From positions 7,192,001 to 7,256,000 of the forward strand of contig CBDCVZ010000010.1 in the NCBI GenBank assembly GCA_965223215.1: 64,000 bases of DNA, written 5' to 3'. This stretch comes from JABDMH01 sp965223215. GTDB lineage: Bacteria > Bacteroidota > Bacteroidia > Chitinophagales > Saprospiraceae. Under the pieces are notes generated by a model. It did no database searches. It saw only the letters and a list, made by a program, of their open reading frames with translations, and was not told the origin of the DNA. Of this stretch, positions 26,597 through 35,010 are shown one piece after another; the stretch's first letter is position 1; every line of letters begins with the position of its first letter. Made by a program: the position numbers and the translations under genes.

Positions 26597-26767
26597 CCGC
26601 TAATATTTGACGCTGCAGAATGTTGTGCTTAATCATAATCGTGCTGGATTGAACTATTATTTTGCCATCAGGAATAGCAATCGTCAACATTACCTCGAAA
26701 CGAGAGACCGAGACCAAATTATCAATGAGATATCAAGCCTAGGCAGATGCGTATTTTGACGGGAAAG

Positions 26768-27517
26768 CTATAGCTCTTGTTTCAGACGATCCACCCGGTC
26801 GCGATAAGCGGGGTTTCGCTCAGCAAAATTATTGAGCACATTGACCAAGTGATCAGACGAGTTTTCAGAAGCAACTTGGGCCAACAACCAATTCCATTCA
26901 ATTTTTTCCCTTGATAAATGGGTTGGCAAATCTTCTGCTGCCAATAATTGATCGAACTTTTCAATGGCAAGCTCGAATTTATTTAATTTTAAGGCGGCAT
27001 GGCCTAAGTAATATGATGCATCGATCTTGAATTGATCGTCATTCGATAATTTTTGAAATTTTGACATTGCTTCTTCGTACTGCCCTGCAAAAAATGCACG
27101 CTTTGCCTCCAGCATTTCTGGTGAGGTCGAGGGAATGTGCCCCCTCGTTCCAATATCGTCGGCTTCAACATATAACTCCGCCAACCACGGTGGCGAATTT
27201 TCCCTGTTGATCATAAAAAACAAAGCTAGAGAAACCACCAGGAGGATGGAGGCAGCCATGGACAACCAACGTTTACTCTTTTGGCGAGCTGGAAGTGCTT
27301 TGATGTTCGTATCCTGTGAACGCCACCCTCGAATTTTATCTTTGTAATCCTCTTCAATTAGATGCTTTATGCTTTGTCGTTCCAAAAGATTCTTGGCGTA
27401 GGCATCTGACAAATTCGAGTTTTTTTCTAAAGATGCTTCGAATTTTTCAATTTCTGGTCCAGACATAGTGCCCGCCAAATATCTTTCGATCTGATCCTGC
27501 ATTTGTTGCTCATTCAT
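26768..27517 (-). CDS. Membrane anti-sigma-like protein with periplasmic TPRs
   Basis: 249 residues: a short cytoplasmic domain with the phrase IERYLAGTMSGPEIEKFEASLEKN, typical of Bacteroidota anti-sigma factors; one membrane helix (LSMAASILLVVSLALFFMI, about 85-104); and a periplasmic part with tetratricopeptide-like repeats (AKRAFFAGQYEEAMSKFQKL, ASYYLGHAALKLNKFELAIEKFDQLL). It lies 19 bases downstream of the ECF sigma gene and would hold that sigma at the membrane. The TPR part could read the state of the TPR-CHAT protein encoded convergently. That link is inference. Confidence 0.75.
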   Translation of the reverse strand: MNEQQMQDQIERYLAGTMSGPEIEKFEASLEKNSNLSDAYAKNLLERQSIKHLIEEDYKDKIRGWRSQDTNIKALPARQKSKRWLSMAASILLVVSLALFFMINRENSPPWLAELYVEADDIGTRGHIPSTSPEMLEAKRAFFAGQYEEAMSKFQKLSNDDQFKIDASYYLGHAALKLNKFELAIEKFDQLLAAEDLPTHLSREKIEWNWLLAQVASENSSDHLVNVLNNFAERNPAYRDRVDRLKQEL

Positions 27518-27536
27518 GGTATTTATTTCTTGCCCT

Positions 27537-28151
27537 TCACAAATCGATTCTTAAGCTCTGTACAAGTTTTCTTAATCTCTCATCTAATACAATAGAATTT
27601 CTCAATTTATTTCGACACATGTAAGTATTCTTACGGGCCCTTCTTTCACTCACGTCCATTTTAGCTGCAATTTCTGCCGGCTTATAGCCCCAAGCCCAGA
27701 GCTTTAAGTACTCTGGGCAGCGTCCGGGCACATTTTGAATGATCTTCCAAAGCAAGGCACGACTTTCTTCCCTGATCAATAAATATTCTCTGTCGACAAG
27801 TTTTGCCTCAGGTACGACTTCCGCTTCCACCACTTTGATACCTTTCTTGTTCAATCGATTTAGCCATTTGAATTTGCAAATTCCGAAAGCATAATTTTCA
27901 ATACTACTCATCCCTTTATAGCGGCCCTCCAGCAGGCTGATCGCCAATTGGGCAAGACTTTCCTGAACCAAATCTTCCGCATCTTCTACACTACCGTGAT
28001 GGGCAAGGACATATTTTCTGACTGTATTGATAAATACTGGACACTGGCATAATGCCTTGATCACTCCATCGACGACCTCTTGTTTCCTGGCAGGAGGTGC
28101 ACGACGGATGGTCACGAGTTCCTCCTTACTGTATGGGATCGGGCATTTCAC
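27537..28151 (-). CDS. ECF-like RNA polymerase sigma-70 family factor
   Basis: 204 residues. Region 2 is seen as FINTVRKYVLAHHGSVEDAEDLVQESLAQL and ENYAFGICKFKWLNRLNKKG. Region 4 is CPEYLKLWAWGYKPAEIAAKMDVSERRARKNTYMCRNKLR, where the helix-turn-helix is clear. It precedes the anti-sigma gene and reads away from the large cysteine-rich protein at 28315, so the 160-base gap between them may hold two divergent promoters. It probably controls the CHAT/subtilase and cysteine-rich genes, but no matching promoters could be verified. Confidence 0.85.
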   Translation of the reverse strand: MKCPIPYSKEELVTIRRAPPARKQEVVDGVIKALCQCPVFINTVRKYVLAHHGSVEDAEDLVQESLAQLAISLLEGRYKGMSSIENYAFGICKFKWLNRLNKKGIKVVEAEVVPEAKLVDREYLLIREESRALLWKIIQNVPGRCPEYLKLWAWGYKPAEIAAKMDVSERRARKNTYMCRNKLRNSIVLDERLRKLVQSLRIDL

Positions 28152-28314
28152 CGAGTATTCTCTTATTCAAGTTTGTTTTTGACAGATCAGGTACCCCTAA
28201 AGGTACCCAAAAGCTGTAAAAATATTTTTGTCGCAAAGGGGGGGTACAAAGGGATTCCACATCAGACTTAATATTCGAAAAGCCCGAAATCTTTAATCTC
28301 AAAAAATAAAAAAA

Positions 28315-31300
28315 ATGAAAACATCCGTATTCTTTATGACAACCTTTCTCTTGATAGGATTGCTGCCCTCAGTGATGGCGGAAATACACTTGGAATGCCC
28401 CCCCGATATCCATTTGGGTTGTATTAAAAGTGAAACAGACATTCCCAAACCAGATCCAGAATCAGTAAAATCTAAATCCGATTGTCGAGAGGTAAAAGTT
28501 GTGCATGTCGGTGACCGCATCTTTGAAGAGGGATGCACCACGAGAATTGAACGTCATTATCGAGCGACGAATGCCTGTCGAGAAACAGCTTCTTGCCGGC
28601 AAGTGATTTCTTTTATCATGGATACGAAGCCACCCGTTTTTGAAAACTGTGATGAGAAGACATATTTAGGTTGCAACCCTGATCTAAAACGAGTATTGCC
28701 TGATCCAAAGGCAGATAAAATTATTGCATCCGATAATTGTGGGATCAAGGACGTCACCTTTGTCAAGGAGGAGAAAAACGATGATGGCTGTGCCTATTAT
28801 TCAACAAGAATCTATCGGGCTTATGATTATTGTGGTAATTCTTCATTATGTAAGAAGACCTATGTTTGGCATCAGGATAAAACAAGGCCGCTAATCATCC
28901 GTGGACCAGAGGATTTGGATTTGGGCTGCAATCCAGAGTCACTTGATTTTCCCAAGCATAATCTCTCACAATTCAAAATTGAGGACGAGTGTCAATTGGA
29001 AGAGCTATACGTCAAAGAGGTTCGTTGGGATACAGCGGATTGTTCGAAAATGCGCTGTACGCTATATGGAATCAAGGATCGATGTGGTAACGAAACTGAG
29101 TATAAGCACTGCGTGAAATGGTGCATAGACCTGGAGAGTCCCAATATTTCGTGCCCCAAGCCATTAGATCTCGGATGCAATCCTAGGTCGATTCCAAATG
29201 CCGATGTTGGTAAAATCAAGGCCTGGGACAATTGTGATGGAGCGTTGGAAATCTATGTGAGCGCGTCATCCATATCGGAAGAAGATTGTTTGTACACATT
29301 ACATCGTACCTACACTGCTGTTGATCAGGCAGGAAATACGAATAGTTGCGATGAGATCTTTTTGTGGCATGAATCCGAGGGCATCGAATTCGTTGAGTGC
29401 CCTGAAGATTTCGATTTGGGCACCCTGGAGGAGATGCCACCCTACTTTCCAAATTTTACCATCAGTTTGCAAACGGAGGGATGCGGCATGGATACATCAT
29501 GGTATGAGGATGGAGAGGTCATCACCGAGGGCTGTTCTTCTAAGGTTGTTCGTACCTGGTACGTTGAGGATATTTGTGGGTTTAAAGACACCTGTCGGCA
29601 GACATTTTCATGGATATTGGATAAGGATGACATTGAGTGTCCAAGTGATAAGCATTATCCTTGCAATCGGAGCTGGGAATCAATGGTACCCCAATATGCA
29701 CCGGGCCAAATCATTAAATTCGATGAGTGTACCGGTCACAAATTGGTTTTTTACCAATATGCACTGGATGTTCTGATAGATATCGAGAACTGTAAGGGTT
29801 GGTTTGCCATTTATTATCACCTCATCGAAGGAGAAGATACCACACTCTGCGCTCAATCGATTACCTGGGATTTATCGTTTGGGGATTGCCCCTGCATCGA
29901 CGATATCACTACTCGCCCACCAGAGGACATTTGTCTGGATGATCGATATATTTCTTGTGGCGAATCATCTTTAACACCCAATCCGTATCATTCATACGAA
30001 CTAGGTGACTTTGTTCGGGCAAACGATCGAGGTGATCGATTATATGTCGCGGATAAAAGCATTCAGATTTACGACTGTATCGAAATCTACTACATTCACT
30101 ATGTCATCCATGATGCTGCAGGCAATGTGATACGTTGTACTCAGAAAATTACGGTAGAAATTGAGTCTGAACAATGTCCTTGCATTGATGATTTTGCTAT
30201 AGAACCTCATGGTCTTTGTCCAGACGACATCCACCATCCATGCGGAACCAACCAAGACGTCATCTTCCCACACCAACCTGGCGATTGGATTGAGTCAGAT
30301 GGTGCAGGAGCCAACTTGTATTTTGATTCATATGGCGTTGACATCATATTATTCGATTGCAAATTTCATGTTACGGCTATTTACAACATCGTTCTTGCAG
30401 ATGGAACCATCACAAAATGCCAGCAAAAGATCACCTGGGATGCAGATGCGGATGGTTGCCCTTGCATCGATGATTTTGCGACCATTCCAGCATCGGATCC
30501 CTGTCCGGAAGATCAGCATTTTGCTTGTACGGTACCTTGGGATCAAATGTTTCCGTATGCTCCTGGTGATATTGTAGTACTCTATTATACGGGAGGTGCC
30601 ATAATCTTTGATCAGTACTTTCATACGCTCTTAGGAGGTTGTGTAGGGTTGAGCTACGCAGACTATATAATTGTAGATGAAAATAACGATACCACGCGAT
30701 GCCGTCAAGAGATTACCTACGATCGAAATTGGGATGACTGTCCGTGTATTGACGATTTTACAACCCTCCCTAAATCGGATCCGTGTCCGGAAAATCAACA
30801 TTTTTCTTGTACGGTACCGTGGGATCAAATGTTTCCATGGGATGAAGGGGAAATAATCGTAGCCTATTACGAAGGGGGTGCGCTGATCTTTGACCGCTAC
30901 ATCCATACTTACCTCGGGGGCTGTGTCGGATTGAGCTATGCGGATTATTTAATCATTGATGCCGAAGGTGACACAACTACTTGCAGGCAGGAGATTACCT
31001 ATGATCGAGATTGGGATGACTGCCCTTGCATCGATGGATTTACGACCGCTGACCCGAAGTATAAGGAACCAGACAGGGGAGCCATGATCAAGTCAGACGC
31101 TGATGTGGCTGGTATTGATTCACCAATGGCACCAATTCACCATGGCTTAGCCAAAGATGCACCAGGGACATTTAACATTTTCCCCAATCCAGTCCAAGTG
31201 GATTTTATCATTGACTTTGGATCTGTCGTGGATCCCATCCATGAAATTCAAATAAGTGATCTTAATGGAAGGATTTGGTATTCCAATGCTGAAGTGTCGG

Positions 31301-31410
31301 TAGTGAACGCCTCTGTCATTATTGACAGTCACACCTGGCCAGTTGGTGTATATTCGGTGACCCTGGTGACCGAGCATGAGATTATGACCAGGCGATTGAT
31401 CAAGCTGTAA
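28315..31410 (+). CDS. Very large secreted cysteine-rich repeat protein with T9SS tail
   Basis: 1031 residues: signal peptide (to about residue 21, MAEIHL), six HYR-like repeats of about 95 residues in the N-terminal half, each with LGC or a variant near the start, a GC and a C-x-x-x-x-x-C pair and a W/F--D end, then five repeats of a second type beginning CPCIDD, with CP--xHF-C, W-QMFP, C-GLSYADY and C-QEITYD. The last two full repeats are nearly identical (period 282 bases). The C-terminus is a type A Por-secretion domain (FNIFPNPVQVDFIIDF to VGVYSVTLVT). The many paired cysteines suggest disulfide-stabilised surface rods or adhesins. Substrate or ligand unknown. It is transcribed divergently from the ECF sigma gene and ends in a terminator. 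Confidence 0.8.
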   Translation: MKTSVFFMTTFLLIGLLPSVMAEIHLECPPDIHLGCIKSETDIPKPDPESVKSKSDCREVKVVHVGDRIFEEGCTTRIERHYRATNACRETASCRQVISFIMDTKPPVFENCDEKTYLGCNPDLKRVLPDPKADKIIASDNCGIKDVTFVKEEKNDDGCAYYSTRIYRAYDYCGNSSLCKKTYVWHQDKTRPLIIRGPEDLDLGCNPESLDFPKHNLSQFKIEDECQLEELYVKEVRWDTADCSKMRCTLYGIKDRCGNETEYKHCVKWCIDLESPNISCPKPLDLGCNPRSIPNADVGKIKAWDNCDGALEIYVSASSISEEDCLYTLHRTYTAVDQAGNTNSCDEIFLWHESEGIEFVECPEDFDLGTLEEMPPYFPNFTISLQTEGCGMDTSWYEDGEVITEGCSSKVVRTWYVEDICGFKDTCRQTFSWILDKDDIECPSDKHYPCNRSWESMVPQYAPGQIIKFDECTGHKLVFYQYALDVLIDIENCKGWFAIYYHLIEGEDTTLCAQSITWDLSFGDCPCIDDITTRPPEDICLDDRYISCGESSLTPNPYHSYELGDFVRANDRGDRLYVADKSIQIYDCIEIYYIHYVIHDAAGNVIRCTQKITVEIESEQCPCIDDFAIEPHGLCPDDIHHPCGTNQDVIFPHQPGDWIESDGAGANLYFDSYGVDIILFDCKFHVTAIYNIVLADGTITKCQQKITWDADADGCPCIDDFATIPASDPCPEDQHFACTVPWDQMFPYAPGDIVVLYYTGGAIIFDQYFHTLLGGCVGLSYADYIIVDENNDTTRCRQEITYDRNWDDCPCIDDFTTLPKSDPCPENQHFSCTVPWDQMFPWDEGEIIVAYYEGGALIFDRYIHTYLGGCVGLSYADYLIIDAEGDTTTCRQEITYDRDWDDCPCIDGFTTADPKYKEPDRGAMIKSDADVAGIDSPMAPIHHGLAKDAPGTFNIFPNPVQVDFIIDFGSVVDPIHEIQISDLNGRIWYSNAEVSVVNASVIIDSHTWPVGVYSVTLVTEHEIMTRRLIKL
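30457..31020 (+). repeat. Tandem 282-bp coding repeat (94 codons)
   Basis: Copies begin at 30457 and 30739, with a third truncated start at 31021; the spacing is exactly 282 bases each time. Copies one and two share most of their residues (SDPCPE-QHF-CTVPWDQMFP, LGGCVGLSYADY, CRQEITYDR-WDDCPCID). Such sharp periodicity fits recent duplication by slippage or unequal recombination. Confidence 0.85.
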
Positions 31411-31435
31411 TGATTCTGAGTTGAATTGTTATTTC

Positions 31436-31476
31436 GTAAGTCCGTTTGGGTGTGCTCAAGCGGGCTTACCTTTTTT
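31436..31476 (+). terminator. Rho-independent terminator
   Basis: A nine-pair stem GTAAGTCCG / CGGGCTTAC with one G-T pair, a 16-base loop, then a C and six T. It lies 26 bases after the stop of the cysteine-rich protein gene and should end its transcript. Confidence 0.75.
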
Positions 31477-31994
31477 GGCTCAAGTATTTGAAGCGATCAA
31501 GGCCTTTTCCAGTTGGTTATTACGCTTGATACAAACGCAAATGGGTTATAAGAATATCATGACAAGTCTTTCAGAACGGGATGCTCTGGGAGTGGTCACT
31601 TTTCAATCCACCGTCGTAAGTGACCTCTAATTTATTAGAAATTTCAGACCGCAGCGATTTAATAGAATGACTTGAATAAGTAGCCGCTCGCATATTCACT
31701 CGGGGCGAAACGGAGGTCAATCTCCTTTACCTGGGCTGTTGCGTCAAATCTGCGACTCATTGTGAAGGAACTCATTGCATTTCAGTGCTTATGGGTAAAC
31801 TTTGCTTGACCCAACCTCCTAAGGTAAGGGACGGTAGGTTTAGTAAGATCTCACTTGCCCGGGATGCGAGTTCTCATACCTCCGAACCAGGGCCAAAGAG
31901 GCACGCAAGCTAGTAGGATTCATGATCCATGCCATGCCCTCAAGGATTAATTTTAACTATCTTGAAATGCACAATTGACTAGGATCATTGCTCC
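31477..31994. other. Intergenic, no gene recognised
   Basis: About 520 bases before the GntR gene. A 69-codon frame over 31421-31630 overlaps the terminator and has no recognisable content, so it is not called. No tRNA cloverleaf or other RNA was recognised. Confidence 0.4.
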
Positions 31995-33014
31995 ATGGAC
32001 AAGCTTATCAAAATCAATGAGTATTCGAAGACACCCAAGTACCAGCAGATCATCGATTCCATTCTGTCTGGTATTGAACGAGGTGAGATAAAGTTGAATA
32101 GCAAGCTGCCTTCAGTCAACCGGATGCTGATCGATTTTGATATTTCCAGGGATACGATTGTCAAGGCTTATGATCGCTTACAGAAGATCGGGGTGGTACA
32201 ATCGGTGCAGGGAAAGGGATACTTTGTGAAGAGTGAAAACACCAAGAGAAAAGCTAGGGTTTTTTTATTGTTTAATAAACTCAGTGCACATAAGAAGATT
32301 ATTTATGATTCACTTTATCAAACCTTGGGAGATCAGGCCTCTATTGATTTCTATATCTATAATAACGACTTTCGATTATTTAAGAATTATATTTCGACCA
32401 ACCTATCGAACAATTTTAGCCATTTTGTGATCATAGCCCATTTCTTGGAGGGAGGTCAAAATGCGGTGGAGATCATCAATCAAATACCAAAAGACAAATT
32501 AATTTTATTGGACAAAAAGGTTGAGGGCGTGACTGGCGATTTTGGTGCTGTATATCAAGCATTTGCGAAGGATATTTACAACGTGCTGACCGAAGCGGTA
32601 GAGTCCCTGAAAAAATACGATCGACTGAAGATCATCTTGCCAACTTATAGCTATCACCCTTATGAAATTATTGTAGGCTTTAAAGATTTTTGCACTGAAT
32701 ATGCCTTCGATCACGAAGTGGTGGAAGATATATCAGCATGCGAAATCAAACACGGTGATGCGTTCATTAATGTAATGGAAGATGACCTGGTTACCTTAAT
32801 TAAACGTATAAAAGCTCAGGAAATGGAGGTCGGAGAGGAGGTGGGCATCATATCTTACAATGAGACACCACTGAAGGAGATCCTTTTAAATGGCATCACC
32901 GTCATTTCAACCGATTTTGATGCGCTGGGCAAAAGCGTAGGTAAAATGATACTAGAGAATAGGCGAGAACAAATTGCCAACCCGTTTCAATTGATTTTGC
33001 GAAACTCACTTTAA
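31995..33014 (+). CDS. GntR-family regulator with periplasmic-binding-protein-like sensor domain
   Basis: 339 residues: a GntR winged helix at about 10-80 (PKYQQIIDSILSGIERGEI, KLPSVNRMLIDFDISRDTIVKAYDRL, GYFV) followed by a LacI/RbsB-type ligand-binding fold (about 90-330; VFLLFNKLSAHKKIIYDSL at its start, VGIISYNETPLKEILLNGITVISTD near its end). In Bacteroidota this architecture regulates sugar-utilisation genes in response to a sugar or sugar acid. It stands before the PLP enzyme and sulfatase on the same strand and may control these, and possibly the rhamnose-type genes elsewhere in the window. The ligand is not readable. Confidence 0.85.
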   Translation: MDKLIKINEYSKTPKYQQIIDSILSGIERGEIKLNSKLPSVNRMLIDFDISRDTIVKAYDRLQKIGVVQSVQGKGYFVKSENTKRKARVFLLFNKLSAHKKIIYDSLYQTLGDQASIDFYIYNNDFRLFKNYISTNLSNNFSHFVIIAHFLEGGQNAVEIINQIPKDKLILLDKKVEGVTGDFGAVYQAFAKDIYNVLTEAVESLKKYDRLKIILPTYSYHPYEIIVGFKDFCTEYAFDHEVVEDISACEIKHGDAFINVMEDDLVTLIKRIKAQEMEVGEEVGIISYNETPLKEILLNGITVISTDFDALGKSVGKMILENRREQIANPFQLILRNSL

Positions 33015-33151
33015 ATGCCCTACCTCATGCGATGTGGTCCGAAGGCTCGTGTGTCTGTAAATTGCTAAGTATTTGGTAATGTCAATTCGTAGCTAGTGGA
33101 TATGCATTTGTTGAGATTGAAGTCAAATGATTTTTACAATACTATTAAATA

Positions 33152-34669
33152 ATGGATGCAAAAAATATCGTAAGCTCACATCAGGTGAATGACTTAAATA
33201 AACACTTTGCTTTTTTTCGCAATAAGGTTATTGGTCAGACCGCCACTTTCGAATCTCCTTTCGGTCAACAAAAGGTGGTCTATGCAGATTGGATTGCCAG
33301 TGGACGGTTATACGGGCCAATCGAAGATAAACTTCGCAACCAATTTGGACCTATGGTGGGGAACACACATTCTGAGTCTACCGAAACGGGTTCTACGATG
33401 ACACATGCCTATCGTTGTGCACATCAAATCATAAAATCTCACGTGAATGCAGGGCCCGATGATGTCTTGATAACTACAGGTTTTGGAATGACTTCGGCCC
33501 TAGCAAAATTTCATCGAATCCTTGGCATAAGGCTTCCGGAGCAACTGGCTCAGTGGTGCGAGGTGCCAACAGAAGAGCGGCCAGTGGTATTTATTACACA
33601 TATGGAGCATCATTCCAATCACACACCTTGGTTAGAATCCCTGGCCGACGTTGTCGTATTGCCACCCTCTGACAAGATCTTGGTCGATCCGGATCAATTG
33701 CGGGTGGAGATTGCCAAGTATCCCGAGCGTAAACTCAAAATTGGTTCCTTTTCTGCATGTTCCAATGTTACGGGCATCGAAACACCCTATGCAGAATTGG
33801 CAGAAATTATGCATGAGCACCAGGGTTATTGCTTTGTAGATTTTGCAGCCTCTGCACCGTATGTGCATATTGATATGCACCCTAAAAATTTGCAGCAGCG
33901 GTTAGATGCCATTTTCTTCTCTCCTCATAAGTTTTTAGGTGGTCCGGGCAGTTCCGGGGTCTTGATTTTTAATAAGGAATTATACAAAAACCGGATTCCA
34001 GATCATCCCGGGGGCGGAACGGTAACTTGGACTAATCCCTGGGGTGAACATCAGTATGTAGATGATATTGAGGTACGCGAGGATGGTGGTACTCCAGGGT
34101 TTCTCCAAGCCATTAAGGCAGCACTGGCCATAAGGCTTAAAGAAAAAATGGGTGTTGAGCAGATGCGTAAAAGGGAAAGTGAATTGGTCACGGCATGTTT
34201 TAGCAGACTTCGCCTTATCCCAGGACTACACATTTTAGCGGATGACGTTGAAGAACGACTGGGTGTGTTTTCATTTTATGTGGAAAACATCCATCATAAT
34301 TTGTTGGTTCGTTTGCTCAACGATCGATATGGTATTCAGGTTAGAGGTGGGTGCTCATGTGCAGGAACTTACGGACATTATTTATTAAATGTAAATCAGG
34401 ACATCTCAAAAAAGATTACCAATGCCATCAACCGAGGTGACAATTCTTTGAAACCTGGCTGGGTACGTCTTTCCCTTCACCCGACCATGACGGATGATGA
34501 ATTGACTTATATTCTTGATGCGGTCGAAGAAGTTGTGTCAAACATCGATGCCTGGAAAAAGGATTATCATTACGTCAACGCAACCAACGAGTTTTTTCAT
34601 CAGGAGGATTCGAGAAAGGGGCCGAAGGACTTCATGAGGTGGTTTGATTGTGTTTTAAATCCCGGTTGA
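33152..34669 (+). CDS. PLP-dependent aminotransferase class V / cysteine-desulfurase-like enzyme
   Basis: 505 residues of fold-type I. The PLP lysine is K260 (FFSPHKFLGGPGSSG), the ring-stacking or cofactor-binding Asp is D230 (YCFVDFAAS), and FITHMEHHSNHTPW (about 147-160) is the usual histidine-containing loop of the SufS-like group. A cysteine-rich GGCSCAGTYG phrase near residue 400 sits where SufS-like enzymes carry their active-site loop. Family members remove sulfur from cysteine or cleave C-S or C-N bonds. The substrate is unclear and no Suf or Isc genes are adjacent. It lies between the GntR regulator and a sulfatase. Confidence 0.8.
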   Translation: MDAKNIVSSHQVNDLNKHFAFFRNKVIGQTATFESPFGQQKVVYADWIASGRLYGPIEDKLRNQFGPMVGNTHSESTETGSTMTHAYRCAHQIIKSHVNAGPDDVLITTGFGMTSALAKFHRILGIRLPEQLAQWCEVPTEERPVVFITHMEHHSNHTPWLESLADVVVLPPSDKILVDPDQLRVEIAKYPERKLKIGSFSACSNVTGIETPYAELAEIMHEHQGYCFVDFAASAPYVHIDMHPKNLQQRLDAIFFSPHKFLGGPGSSGVLIFNKELYKNRIPDHPGGGTVTWTNPWGEHQYVDDIEVREDGGTPGFLQAIKAALAIRLKEKMGVEQMRKRESELVTACFSRLRLIPGLHILADDVEERLGVFSFYVENIHHNLLVRLLNDRYGIQVRGGCSCAGTYGHYLLNVNQDISKKITNAINRGDNSLKPGWVRLSLHPTMTDDELTYILDAVEEVVSNIDAWKKDYHYVNATNEFFHQEDSRKGPKDFMRWFDCVLNPG

Positions 34670-34800
34670 GGATCATTTCTCAAAAATTATATCGAAGAGC
34701 TGAGCGGTACAACGCACCATCACCATCAAAATATTCGGGTAAACTATTAGGTTTTAAGCAGATGGGTGAGCAAGTATTTGCCACTTAAAAAAAAGTCGAT

Positions 34801-35010
34801 ATGCAAAATCAAGTTTTATTTCTCCTATCTCTTCCATTAGTTTTTGCCTGCGGTTCGGTGGAGGAGGAAAATATTGGACACAGGGAGGCCTGGACAGCAC
34901 CCAACATTATCTATATCATGTTAGATGAGTGGGGCTATTTTGAGAGTTCATTAATGGGGCATCCCATTTTGGAGACACCTAACATCGACCGGTGGCTTCT
35001 GAAGGAATAA
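34801..35010 (+). CDS. N-terminus of a sulfatase lipoprotein, cut off by a frameshift
   Basis: The first 64 residues carry a lipoprotein signal (LPLVFAC, C17) and the start of the sulfatase fold: NIIYIMLDEWGYFESS, then HPILETPNIDR. After NIDR the frame runs into a stop within a few codons. The sulfatase continues in the -1 frame at 34992. One missing base near 34991-34993 explains it, because the usual phrase is NIDR followed by MASEG or VASEG. Confidence 0.8.
   Translation: MQNQVLFLLSLPLVFACGSVEEENIGHREAWTAPNIIYIMLDEWGYFESSLMGHPILETPNIDRWLLKE

Noticed and set aside
31421..31630. A 69-codon open frame after the cysteine-rich gene
   Set aside because: It overlaps a clear terminator hairpin and has no recognisable domain, start context or neighbour support.
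31640..31990. Possible structured RNA or tRNA before the GntR gene
   Set aside because: No cloverleaf, T-loop motif or known riboswitch core could be found by eye.
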